Source of the DNA: Halorussus salinisoli
Lineage (GTDB): Archaea; Halobacteriota; Halobacteria; Halobacteriales; Haladaptataceae
NCBI GenBank assembly: GCA_005239435.1
Contig: SZNP01000004.1
Coordinates: forward strand, 372,001 to 436,000
Direction of reading: 5' to 3'
DNA: 64,000 nt
Part shown: positions 9,383 through 17,213 of the stretch, in pieces
Layout: each line of letters begins with the position of its first letter
Position numbering within the stretch: position 1 is the first letter of the stretch
Made by a program: the position numbers and the translations under genes
Notes under the pieces: model-generated
Seen by the model: the letters and a program-made list of their open reading frames with translations, nothing else
Databases searched by the model: none
Told to the model about the DNA's origin: nothing

Positions 9383-9451
9383 TACGCGCCGTCACTCAGT
9401 GTCACGTTCCATCGATACCGGCAGGGCTGGATATTCTACTTCAAACCGATG

Positions 9452-9613
9452 AACGCGGACGTGAATGGTGCGGTAAACATTCGCAGACAGATAACTCAGA
9501 GTCCCCCGACAGGGGATATGAGTAACGGCTGGTTGGCACAGCCCGAAGTTGTCCTGTTCGTCCACGAGAGCGGACGGTTCACACCGAGCGAATAGGGAGA
9601 TTGCAAACCCTAA
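9452..9613 (+). pseudogene. TnpB (IS605 OrfB / IS1341-type) C-terminal remnant
   Basis: Reads NADVNGAVNIRRQIT, GDMSNGWLAQPEV, FTPSE, stop, GDCKP, stop. NADVNGAVNI is the final motif of TnpB, carrying the last catalytic Asp of the RuvC-like nuclease, and the remainder is the characteristic haloarchaeal C-terminal tail. A TAG at 9593-9595 replaces what should be a Gln codon, and everything upstream of the motif is gone. The zinc-finger cysteines are missing. This is therefore a dead transposon-derived nuclease gene of which only the last 50 or so codons survive. Confidence 0.8.
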
Positions 9614-9632
9614 TAATCCCAACGCTCGGAAT

Positions 9633-9654
9633 TCCTCCGGCTAAAGTCGGAGGA
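9633..9654 (+). mobile_element. IS200/IS605-family right-end hairpin
   Basis: TCCTCCG, loop GCTAAAGT, CGGAGGA, 20 bases after the TnpB tail stop. A hairpin of this form with a following GAATATCAA tail is the typical right end of haloarchaeal IS1341-type elements and also the 3' part of the TnpB guide RNA. The left end was not found. Confidence 0.6.
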
Positions 9655-9744
9655 GAATATCAATCTGGATACAAGATACGTATTAGAGGACAATAATGCC
9701 GGTAAACGATGTTTTATAATCTGAATTGTGAAATAATATCTGGT

Positions 9745-10659
9745 ATGGTGGTGAGCGCCGCGTTTGGGGAGTTAGCCGAGATACTGGAATGTCTAGAGCT
9801 CACCGACGCCGAGGTACGTGACATCACGCTCGACGAGCGGGCAGTCGACGAAAACGAAACGATCTCCGCCGACATTCGCGTCGGACTTCCCCTGTTCGTC
9901 GATCTCGACGTCCCTGACGACGTCTCCATCGAAGCCGACGGGACGGACCTCACGCAGGAGAAGCACGATTTCGAACTTACGGTCACGGTGCCGACTGACG
10001 GTCGTTCGAACGACTCCCCGTTTGCTTCGGCCTTCGACGAGACCAAGGCGAAGATCGGTGCTTCAGCGGTCGGACCACTCGACACCTCCGGGTCCGGAAA
10101 TCCGGCGTACAAGGACCCTGACGCACTACAGACCGTCTACGAGGAGTACGATACTTTCACGGAAATGACCGAAGCCCTCGGCGTTGACGTTACTTCGGAG
10201 ACGGTCCGTCGGTACATGGTCGAGTACGATATCCACGATCCAACTGCGGACGAAGACCACCGTCCAAATGACGACGGTGAGGACGGTACTGGCGAGACGG
10301 AGACTGGAGCGGACGGCAAGCGAGAGCGCGAGATCGCCGACGTTGAACTCGCCGAAGCACTCACGTCCGCGGACGAGGACGAAACGGAAGAGAAGCCTGC
10401 CGCAGACGGACTCGGCGTTCCGGGAAACCGCACCGTCGGGGAACTGACCACCATCCTCGAGGAGTCCCGTACCGTGTACGAGGTCGCACAACGACTGGAT
10501 ACCGATTACGACTCGACCCGGCGGCTACTGACCGATTTCGACCTCCTCGACATCGTCACGAATCGTCTTTCGTCGCCGCAAGCGGAACTGACACCGACCG
10601 ACGTCTGCCGCCGAATCGGCTACCTCGACCGTCCCGAAGAACGTACGGGAAGTCGATAG
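9745..10659 (+). CDS. Haloarchaeal protein with two helix-turn-helix-like segments
   Basis: 304 residues from the ATG at 9745 ([13 protein letters not shown]); an in-frame ATG 36 bases earlier is less likely. Residues 1-90 look like a beta-rich domain ([18 protein letters not shown]). Then comes [20 protein letters not shown] through [13 protein letters not shown], which reads like a helix-turn-helix. An acidic linker follows, and a second similar unit ([20 protein letters not shown]) lies at about 250-275. Such repeats suggest DNA binding. Nearness to rdfA and the SMC-related gene raises the possibility of a third shape-control or chromosome factor, but I do not recognise it as any named one. 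Confidence 0.55.
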   Translation: MVVSAAFGELAEILECLELTDAEVRDITLDERAVDENETISADIRVGLPLFVDLDVPDDVSIEADGTDLTQEKHDFELTVTVPTDGRSNDSPFASAFDETKAKIGASAVGPLDTSGSGNPAYKDPDALQTVYEEYDTFTEMTEALGVDVTSETVRRYMVEYDIHDPTADEDHRPNDDGEDGTGETETGADGKREREIADVELAEALTSADEDETEEKPAADGLGVPGNRTVGELTTILEESRTVYEVAQRLDTDYDSTRRLLTDFDLLDIVTNRLSSPQAELTPTDVCRRIGYLDRPEERTGSR

Positions 10660-10817
10660 CCGGACGAGCAGTACGGCCGACCTCGAACAGGATTCCTGCC
10701 TCGTCGTTTTCTGCCACATCTCCGCACAATCGGTGCACAACCGAGTTGTCCTCGGCCGTCTCGAACGCAAACAACCAAAGCTCTTATATCGATTTTTCCA
10801 GTATGGTATCGTACTCA

Positions 10818-10994
10818 ATGACGGTCGACCCAAACGACGTAATGAGCATCGGGAATCGGCTTCTCGAACGGTATCCCGACACGTTCACCAAGGAGTTCAA
10901 TCGGAACAAGGAGGCCGTACAGACGCTTACGAACGTGAACTCGATTCATCTGCGCAACCGTATCGCGGGCTACATTACTCGCCAGAAACAGTAA
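10818..10994 (+). CDS. eS17 (S17e)-like paralogue 2
   Basis: 58 residues. [20 protein letters not shown] and [14 protein letters not shown] are the eS17 landmarks, and the length matches the ribosomal protein (about 60). I choose the ATG at 10818 by alignment with paralogue 1; an ATG at 10803 is also in frame. A TATA-like CTTATATC lies about 35 bases before. Like paralogue 1 it has an acidic rather than basic N-terminus. The two copies flank the 9-kb accessory genes in opposite orientation. Confidence 0.7.
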   Translation: MTVDPNDVMSIGNRLLERYPDTFTKEFNRNKEAVQTLTNVNSIHLRNRIAGYITRQKQ

Positions 10995-11183
10995 CGCTGG
11001 TTTTCACCACGGTCTACCGCGGGGAACGACTGCACAAAAGTGGTCGGGAGTCGCTCCCGGTCGTCGATAGCGGTCATCGGCGGCAATCGCGCGCTGAACA
11101 CGGTCGGACACCCACTGATTGCGACCGGACTCTTCTACCGTCGGCGTTTCCGCATCGAGGTACCGCTCGTAAACCGAGAGTCG

Positions 11184-11435
11184 CTAGCCGAGTTCCTCGT
11201 CCGCGCTCACTGCGAGTTCTTCGAAATACCGTAGCTCGGGCCACTCGTACTCCGGATTGATACGGTCGTCGGTGATCGGCGTGACGTCACCCAGATCTCC
11301 CACGCCGCAGTCAAGAAGTTCTTCTACCGGCGATAGATTCGGCGGAGGCGTCCATCTCGATGCGTATCCCTTGTCACCGTCGGTAACGTCCCAACTGTTC
11401 CGATCGTCGGATGAGTCCATTCGGTCGATTATCAC
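11184..11435 (-). CDS. Small acidic protein downstream of the SMC-related gene
   Basis: 83 residues, unrecognised. It starts 33 bases after the stop of the SMC-related gene on the same strand, so it is probably the last gene of the rdfA operon. Visible features are a Trp-Thr-Pro-Pro-Pro turn, a run of acidic residues and an Asp/Glu-rich C-terminus. Codon use is typical of the host. No function can be offered; a partner of the SMC-related protein is possible from position only. Confidence 0.45.
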   Translation of the reverse strand: MIIDRMDSSDDRNSWDVTDGDKGYASRWTPPPNLSPVEELLDCGVGDLGDVTPITDDRINPEYEWPELRYFEELAVSADEELG

Positions 11436-11468
11436 GCGCTTAGGTCAGAATAGTCACGTCGGGAGAAC

Positions 11469-13262
11469 TCAGTTCGCTGGCACCTCTCGGTCGGTCGCCA
11501 CCTCCCACTCCGCAGGACTGATGTCCTTCCCGTCGAACGACGCGTACTCCGGATAAACCGTGAACACGAGGTACTCGCTGCGTCCTTGCAAGTAGTCGAT
11601 GAGTGTGTGGAGGTTGTCGTCGGCGAGACCGCCGACTCCATCGACGAGCAGAATCGGGACCGCCTCACCCACGTCAAACGCTTCGTAGCCGGCCAGCGCG
11701 GTGACGAATCCCAGCAGTTCGAGTTCGCCTTCGCTCAACGCGTCGAGACTCGCCTCCCTACCTTCACGAGCCACGACGAGATCGAATTCGGACGTCAATC
11801 GCGCTGTTTCGAATCCGGTGTCGAACCGCGCGAGAACGTCCCGTATCGCCTCGTCGAACGCTTCGCGGGCTTCGTATTTGATGGTATCTTTCCGGTTCCG
11901 GAGGTCCTCGATCTCCGAGTCCAGTTTCTCACGCTCCTCTTCCAGGAGTTCGACACGGTCGGCGCGCGTCTCGAGGGCATCGAGTTCGTCTTTTGCGTCT
12001 TTCAGCTCCGCTTCGCGGTACTTGATGTCGCTCTCGACGTCGGTGATTTCGTCGACGGTTTCGTGTACGGAGTCCGAGAGCTCCTCGACGCGTTGTTCGG
12101 CGTTCTCGAGTCGCTCCTCAGCGTCCTCGAGACTCTGGCGGTAGTCGGACAGCTTCTCCTCGAGTTCAGCGATCTCGGCTTCGAGGTCCCGCTTGCGCCG
12201 CTGGGCCTGGCTCCTCTCCTCGCGCCGTGCCTCGAGTTCCTCGACCGCGTCGCGCCGGGACTCGGCTTTCGCACGCAGGTTGGCTATCTTGTCACCGATC
12301 TGTTCGAGGTGGTCCTCGATGTCCGACCGGGTCGCCTCGTTACCGCACGTCCAGCACTCGACCGTATCGCCGGTCAACTCCCGCTGGACCTCCGTAAGCA
12401 GGTCGAGGCGGTTCTCCTTGAGAACCATCTCGTTCGCCGAGTATATCGACTGGAGGACCTCGATATCTTGCTTGCTCTCCTGCAACTGGTCGCGTGCCTC
12501 GGCGAGCTCCGCTTCCACGCTCTCGTCTTCGACCAGTTCGATGTCGTCGAGTTCCCTCCGTCTCTCCTCCAGGCGGGATTCCGTGCGCTCGATGCTACGC
12601 TCGAGGCGCTCGATCTGGTTCTCGGCCTGATCGCGCTCGGACTGGGCCTGCGCCAACTCGCTCTGTGTCGACGCCGACGACTCGGCGTCTGTCTCGCCAT
12701 CTCGCGTGAGCGACTCGTGCTTCTCTCGGAGGTCCTCGAGCTCGGACTCGAGACGCGTCACTTTCTCCTGAATCGACGGGAGGCGCTTTTTGGCTTCGTT
12801 CGCCTGCGCGAGCTCGGAATCGACCTGCTCGCGCTCTCGCTTGAGGTCCGCAATCTGCTCGTCGATGTTCTGGAAATCCAACGGGCGCATCAACACGTCC
12901 TCGAGGTTGTCTCCCTCACGGACCGTCCGTCGAATTTCGTTTCGTTCGTCGAGACAGGCGAACAGGTCCGTCCGGATGATGTCGTACTCGTCGCTGAGGT
13001 AGGGCTGTCCGCGCCGACTGACGGAACCGTTCTCGCGGACGAGTTCGACCTCGGTGTCGCGGTCCGGCGTGTCGAGGTGCACTCGCCCCTCGTCCTGCCC
13101 TTCGGTCAGCGGCGTCGTCACACCTAGCGCCGTCTTGATCGACGCGACGAAACTCGATTTCCCTTGCCAGTTCGAGGCCCGGACGGCGTTGAGCCCCGGT
13201 TCTATCGTTGCACTCCCGTCGAGGATGCCAGCGATGTTCTCGATCTCGATTTCCCAAGTCAT
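11469..13262 (-). CDS. Archaea-specific SMC-related ATPase (Sph-type)
   Basis: 597-residue ATPase of the haloarchaeal SMC-related group. The N-terminal head carries a Walker A of the form SNWQGKSSF (residues 30-38; the usual GxxGxGKS is modified). Two long acidic coiled coils (about 135-300 and 315-505) are joined by a hook containing CWTCG at about 303-307. That is a CxxC zinc hook like Rad50's, though the second cysteine pair is supplied by the partner in a dimer. The C-terminal head has LSEGELELLGF (signature) and VPILLVDGVGGL (Walker B). The ATG at 13262 overlaps the rdfA stop. It likely acts in chromosome or cell-shape control together with RdfA. Confidence 0.85.
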   Translation of the reverse strand: MTWEIEIENIAGILDGSATIEPGLNAVRASNWQGKSSFVASIKTALGVTTPLTEGQDEGRVHLDTPDRDTEVELVRENGSVSRRGQPYLSDEYDIIRTDLFACLDERNEIRRTVREGDNLEDVLMRPLDFQNIDEQIADLKREREQVDSELAQANEAKKRLPSIQEKVTRLESELEDLREKHESLTRDGETDAESSASTQSELAQAQSERDQAENQIERLERSIERTESRLEERRRELDDIELVEDESVEAELAEARDQLQESKQDIEVLQSIYSANEMVLKENRLDLLTEVQRELTGDTVECWTCGNEATRSDIEDHLEQIGDKIANLRAKAESRRDAVEELEARREERSQAQRRKRDLEAEIAELEEKLSDYRQSLEDAEERLENAEQRVEELSDSVHETVDEITDVESDIKYREAELKDAKDELDALETRADRVELLEEEREKLDSEIEDLRNRKDTIKYEAREAFDEAIRDVLARFDTGFETARLTSEFDLVVAREGREASLDALSEGELELLGFVTALAGYEAFDVGEAVPILLVDGVGGLADDNLHTLIDYLQGRSEYLVFTVYPEYASFDGKDISPAEWEVATDREVPAN

Positions 13263-13915
13263 GTGTTGGTCCTCGTGTCTGCCTGTGTGCTCGTTCGTCC
13301 GTGCTCCTCGCAGACGTACCCTCGTTCGAGCGCGACGTCGAGCGGGACGCGCGTCGGACAGACGTCGCAGCTCACCTTCACCTGCACCGTCACCGACGAC
13401 GTTTCGACGCCGTCGAGTTCGCCGTTCGACGCCAGTGAGGAAAGCACGGTTTCGATCTTCTCGCGTGCGAACGATGTCGCCATATCGACGCTCTTGCGCT
13501 CCCAGTCGGTCTCCCTGGTGCGTGCGTCCTTCTCTCCGTTTAGACAGTCCTGGAGGTGGGTCCGCATCGTCCCCCACGACACCGTGTCGTCGAGAACGCG
13601 CGCAGCGTCGATTCCGTCGTCCTCGAGGCTTTCGATTACCTCCTCCCGGAGCAAGTCGTCGTCTCCAGTCAGAATTTCGTAGTCGTGGTCCACGCGCGCA
13701 CCGAGGGCGTCCCTGCCGTGTTCGTTGAACACCCGACGCAGCAGGCGCTTGTTGAACCATTCCGTCAGTGTGCGATAGCCCTCCGCAGTGTGCCCGTCGT
13801 CACCCCGCCATCTCGCGAGCAACCCTTCGTCCATCCTGTCGTGGCGGGGATCCGCGGTATCGAGTTCGTACTCCTCGATTACGCGGTCAACTTTACATCC
13901 GGAGTCTGACTCCAT
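13259..13915 (-). CDS. rdfA: Rod-determining factor RdfA homologue
   Basis: 218 residues. The N-terminus CKVDRVIEEYELD, followed by LLARWRGDDGHTAEGYR and LTEWFNKRLLR, matches the haloarchaeal RdfA family. The C-terminus has a four-cysteine cluster (CDVCPTR...YVCEEHG, with Cys/His spacing suited to zinc). In Haloferax volcanii RdfA is needed for rod cells and its gene adjoins an SMC-related gene, the same arrangement as here. It is first in the operon and overlaps the ATPase gene by four bases. The molecular activity of RdfA is unknown; a DNA- or protein-binding adaptor for the ATPase is inference. Confidence 0.78.
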   Translation of the reverse strand: MESDSGCKVDRVIEEYELDTADPRHDRMDEGLLARWRGDDGHTAEGYRTLTEWFNKRLLRRVFNEHGRDALGARVDHDYEILTGDDDLLREEVIESLEDDGIDAARVLDDTVSWGTMRTHLQDCLNGEKDARTRETDWERKSVDMATSFAREKIETVLSSLASNGELDGVETSSVTVQVKVSCDVCPTRVPLDVALERGYVCEEHGRTSTQADTRTNT

Positions 13916-14050
13916 CGGGTGAATATTTTCTCCGGTCCCTGATAACCGTAACGGAGTGTGTACAACAGGTACCGTTCACACCTCCCTCGAAATTGTCGGA
14001 TTTTCGCTGTCACGAAGGACGTGTACGCCTCCGATTTCCGCGTGAAGTGA

Positions 14051-14141
14051 TTAACACCCTCAGTCTGTTAAGACCGGGTTCGGTCGCCGATTCGGTCTTC
14101 GCCAGAACACGCTCTCGATATTAACAGACTTAGTGTGTTAA
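14051..14141. repeat. Pair of inverted 21-base palindrome-like repeats
   Basis: Copy A is at 14051-14071 (TTAACACCC...TCTGTTAA) and copy B at 14121-14141 (TTAACAGAC...GTGTTAA). The reverse complement of B matches A at 19 of 21 positions, and each copy is itself bounded by TTAACA/TGTTAA arms. Centres are 70 bases apart. They lie 136-226 bases upstream of rdfA, in an otherwise gene-free gap (13916-14300). They may be operator sites or a binding site for the SMC-related system. Confidence 0.7.
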
Positions 14142-14300
14142 AACGAGCAACCCCCGAAAACTCCCGGCGCATAGAGAGACGCGTAACAGTTCGTCTTCTA
14201 ACGAAAGGAGGCCGCTGGGAAACGCGCGTCGACCACGGTACAAACACGACCGCGTCGCGTCCGAACGAAAATCGGCCGAGAATCAGTTCGAGCACTCGCC

Positions 14301-15599
14301 TCAGAGCCGGTCCCAGAGCGCGGCACTGGCCTCGCCGACAGCCTCCATGTCCGAATCGTCTACGCCGTGTACACCCTCGCCCCGCTCGTAGACGACGTCG
14401 CCGTCGATGACGGTCCGGGTGACGTCACCCCGACTCGCAGCGCTCACCACGTAGTAGGGAGCGCTCCCTGGGAGAACCGGATTCGGACCGAGGTCGAGCG
14501 TGACGAAGTCCCCGCGCTTGCCGGGCTCGATGCTTCCGATGCTGTCGTCCATCCCCATGACGCGCGCGGAGCCGATAGTCGCCCATTCGAGCGCTTTCGC
14601 CATGTCGAAGCCGCTCGGGTTGTTCTTCTTCAGCTTGTGGATTCCGACCGCCGACCGCATCGTCTCGAACATATCGGGATCCCAGCCGTCGTCGCCGATG
14701 CCGATCGTCATCCCCTCGTCCTCCATCTTCTCGACGTTCGCGATGCCGACGGCGTTGTTGATGTTCGAGTACGGGTTGTGTGCGACGTTCACGTCGTGGT
14801 CGGCCAGAATCTCGATTTCCGTCTCCGTCGAGTGGACGCAGTGGGCCGCGATGACGTCGGCGTCGAAAAAGCCCATCTCCTCCAGAGCCGGTACGGGACG
14901 CTTCCCGTAGTCTTCGATGGACCTGTGGACGTCGACGAGTCCCTCCTCCAGGTGGATCTGGATCGGACGGTCGTCCGCCTTGGCTGCCTCGACGGTCTGT
15001 TTGACGACGTCCTCCGTGTTCGTGAACAACGTGTGGAGACAGTAATGACCCGTCACCCGGTCGAACTCGGCTTCGTCCTCGCGGATGAACTGCTGGTTCT
15101 CTTCGATTCCCGCTCGGGCCTCGTCATCGGAGTTGCGGGCCGTCGTCTCGAAGGTAATCATCCCCCGAATCGGCGTCTCCGCCACGCCGGTCGCCACAGC
15201 GTCGAGCGCTCCTGGCAGCGTGTTCGGCCCTGAGTAGTTGTCGCAGAACGCCGTGACGCCACTCTGGAGCATCTCGACCGACGACCCGAGCGACGATAGT
15301 CGGGCGTCCTCCATCGTGAACGCCTCGTCGACCTCCCACCAGATGTCCACGAGCGCCTCGTAGAAGCTCTCGGGGGTCGCCGTCAGCGGTGCGCCGCGTA
15401 TCGGGAGCGCGTACATGTGCGTGTGGCAGTTTACGAGTCCCGGAATGACGACCTCGTCGCGGGCGTCGACGACGTCGTCACCGGATTCGAACCCGTCCTC
15501 GACGGCCGTTATCTCGCCATCTTCGACGACGACGTGTACCTCTTCCCTGACCTCGCGCTCGTCGTTCATCGTGACGAGCGTACCAGCGTTGAGTATCAC
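14301..15599 (-). CDS. ssnA: SsnA-type amidohydrolase (selenium/purine-cluster aminohydrolase)
   Basis: 432 residues of the TRZ/ATZ-like amidohydrolase group. Metal ligands are visible: CHTHMY (two His), the mid-domain IQIHLEE, IAAHCVH, and the Asp in GIGDDG. Several segments fit SsnA specifically: ALVDIWWEVDEA, MITFETTARN, VAHNPYSNINNAVG, DPDMFETMRSA, and the terminal ASAALWDRL. SsnA is a recognised companion of selenium-dependent molybdenum hydroxylases and of the E. coli anaerobic purine cluster; its precise substrate is a purine-ring-derived product. I prefer the GTG at 15599 (reading MILNAGTLVTMND) over a TTG nine codons earlier. Divergent from the hydantoinase-like gene, with a 156-base shared promoter region. 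Confidence 0.78.
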   Translation of the reverse strand: MILNAGTLVTMNDEREVREEVHVVVEDGEITAVEDGFESGDDVVDARDEVVIPGLVNCHTHMYALPIRGAPLTATPESFYEALVDIWWEVDEAFTMEDARLSSLGSSVEMLQSGVTAFCDNYSGPNTLPGALDAVATGVAETPIRGMITFETTARNSDDEARAGIEENQQFIREDEAEFDRVTGHYCLHTLFTNTEDVVKQTVEAAKADDRPIQIHLEEGLVDVHRSIEDYGKRPVPALEEMGFFDADVIAAHCVHSTETEIEILADHDVNVAHNPYSNINNAVGIANVEKMEDEGMTIGIGDDGWDPDMFETMRSAVGIHKLKKNNPSGFDMAKALEWATIGSARVMGMDDSIGSIEPGKRGDFVTLDLGPNPVLPGSAPYYVVSAASRGDVTRTVIDGDVVYERGEGVHGVDDSDMEAVGEASAALWDRL

Positions 15600-15755
15600 A
15601 CCATTCAGAATGTTGGCATGGTACAAAAAACTATCTCAGCCGACCGTTCGCCTTCTGGGCCGAGTTCCCGTCGGTGGGCAGACTCTCTCCGAACTAAGCT
15701 AGCCTATCATACATGTTTGCCAACAATTTTCCCGGTGTCGCGTGTGACTTCGGTC

Positions 15756-17099
15756 ATGGTAGACCGTCTCATCACGGATGCTCGTATCGTGGAATCGACG
15801 GGCGTGACGGCCGGCGACATCGCCATCGATGACGGAACGATAGCCGCCATCGGACCCGAAGTCGGCCAGCGGTACGACGCAGACGACCGCGTCGACGCCG
15901 ACGGCATGGTCACGCTTCCGGGCGTCGTGGACGTCCACAACCACATGCACGACGAGGCCCTGTTCCCGGACGGCATCGATTTCGACTCGCAGACGGCGAG
16001 CGCGGTCGCCGGCGGCGTTACGACCGTCGTCGAACTGCCGACACAGACGCCGGTGACGTCTCCCGAGGCGTTCCGCGAGAAGCGAGAAACCTGCGAGGAA
16101 CTCTCCCACGTCGACTTCGGTCTCGTGGCCGGTAACGTCGAGGACGCGGCCATCGATATCGACGGCATCCTGAACGAGGGCACGCGCGACTTCAAGACGT
16201 TCACTGCGGAACCGTACCTCGCCGACGACGCCACCATCGTCGAACTGATGGCAGAGGTCGGCGCGGCCGGTGGCAAAGTGCGCGTCCACTGCGAGACGCA
16301 AGGAATCCTAGACCACGCCCGCGCGAAGATCGAGGGCACCAACCCCGAAGTGTACCCCGACTCCCGGCCGCTGGAGGCGGAACTCGACGCCATCAACCGG
16401 GTCGGCTGGTTCGCCGAGTACGCCGACTGTCCGCTGCACGTCGTCCACGTGTCCAGCGGAAGCGGTGCCCGGGAGGGCGGCCGGTTCAAATCCAGAGCCA
16501 ACGTGCCTGTCACGCTCGAAACCTGTCCGCATTACCTCGCGTTCTCCGACGACGATGTGGAGGAACTCGGCCCGTTCCTGAAGGTGAATCCGAGCCTCAA
16601 ATCGTCCGACGAGGTCGAGCGACTCTGGGACGCGGTCCAGGACGGAACGATAGACCTCGTCGCCAGCGAACACTTCCCGACCTATCGAGAGGAACGCGAA
16701 CGCGGTTGGGAGGACATCTGGGAACCGTACGCCGGATTGCCGAGCATCGAAACGATGCTCGAGTTCCTCGTGAGCGAAGGAGTTCACGAGGACCGGCTCA
16801 CGTGGCCACGACTCGCCGAACTCGTCTGCGCTCGCCCCGCCCGCGAAGCGGGCGTCTACCCGCAAAAAGGTAGCCTCCGGGTCGGTACCGACGCGGACGT
16901 CGTTCTGCTCCGCCGCGACTCGTACGAGGTGTCCGCCGACGATCTCGCGTTCGTCGGCGGCTGGACGCCGTACGAGGGCCGCCAGTGGACTGCACGGGTG
17001 GATACCGTCATCGCGGACGGTGAGGTCGCGGCCCGGAACCATCGGGTGCTCTCCTCGCCCGGCGATGGTGATTTCCTCGCCCGCGAACCGTTGCGGTGA
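15756..17099 (+). CDS. Dihydroorotase / allantoinase / hydantoinase-like cyclic amidohydrolase
   Basis: 447-residue metal-dependent cyclic amidohydrolase. DVHNHMHDE supplies the first two His ligands, FKTF the bridging (carbamylated) Lys, VHCET and VHVSSG the further His ligands. The segment carrying the catalytic acid reads ASEHFP, where the family normally has DH(S/A/C)P, so Asp appears changed to Glu. I chose the ATG at 15756 because it gives the standard opening MVDRLITDARIV; upstream codons overlap the ssnA coding strand. With the neighbouring M20 hydrolase it could open a hydantoin-, allantoin- or xanthine-derived ring and hand the carbamoyl acid on. It may be the counterpart of HyuA in the E. 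coli yge cluster. Confidence 0.8.
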   Translation: MVDRLITDARIVESTGVTAGDIAIDDGTIAAIGPEVGQRYDADDRVDADGMVTLPGVVDVHNHMHDEALFPDGIDFDSQTASAVAGGVTTVVELPTQTPVTSPEAFREKRETCEELSHVDFGLVAGNVEDAAIDIDGILNEGTRDFKTFTAEPYLADDATIVELMAEVGAAGGKVRVHCETQGILDHARAKIEGTNPEVYPDSRPLEAELDAINRVGWFAEYADCPLHVVHVSSGSGAREGGRFKSRANVPVTLETCPHYLAFSDDDVEELGPFLKVNPSLKSSDEVERLWDAVQDGTIDLVASEHFPTYREERERGWEDIWEPYAGLPSIETMLEFLVSEGVHEDRLTWPRLAELVCARPAREAGVYPQKGSLRVGTDADVVLLRRDSYEVSADDLAFVGGWTPYEGRQWTARVDTVIADGEVAARNHRVLSSPGDGDFLAREPLR

Positions 17100-17213
17100 C
17101 TGCACCGAATCCGTTCACTGCGTCCGCCGGTGACTGACCGCTTTCTGACGGCCGACCGCTTTCGTAGCCGATAGGCAAGTACGAACGTGAGAACGGTGGG
17201 TTCTGGTGGACGC

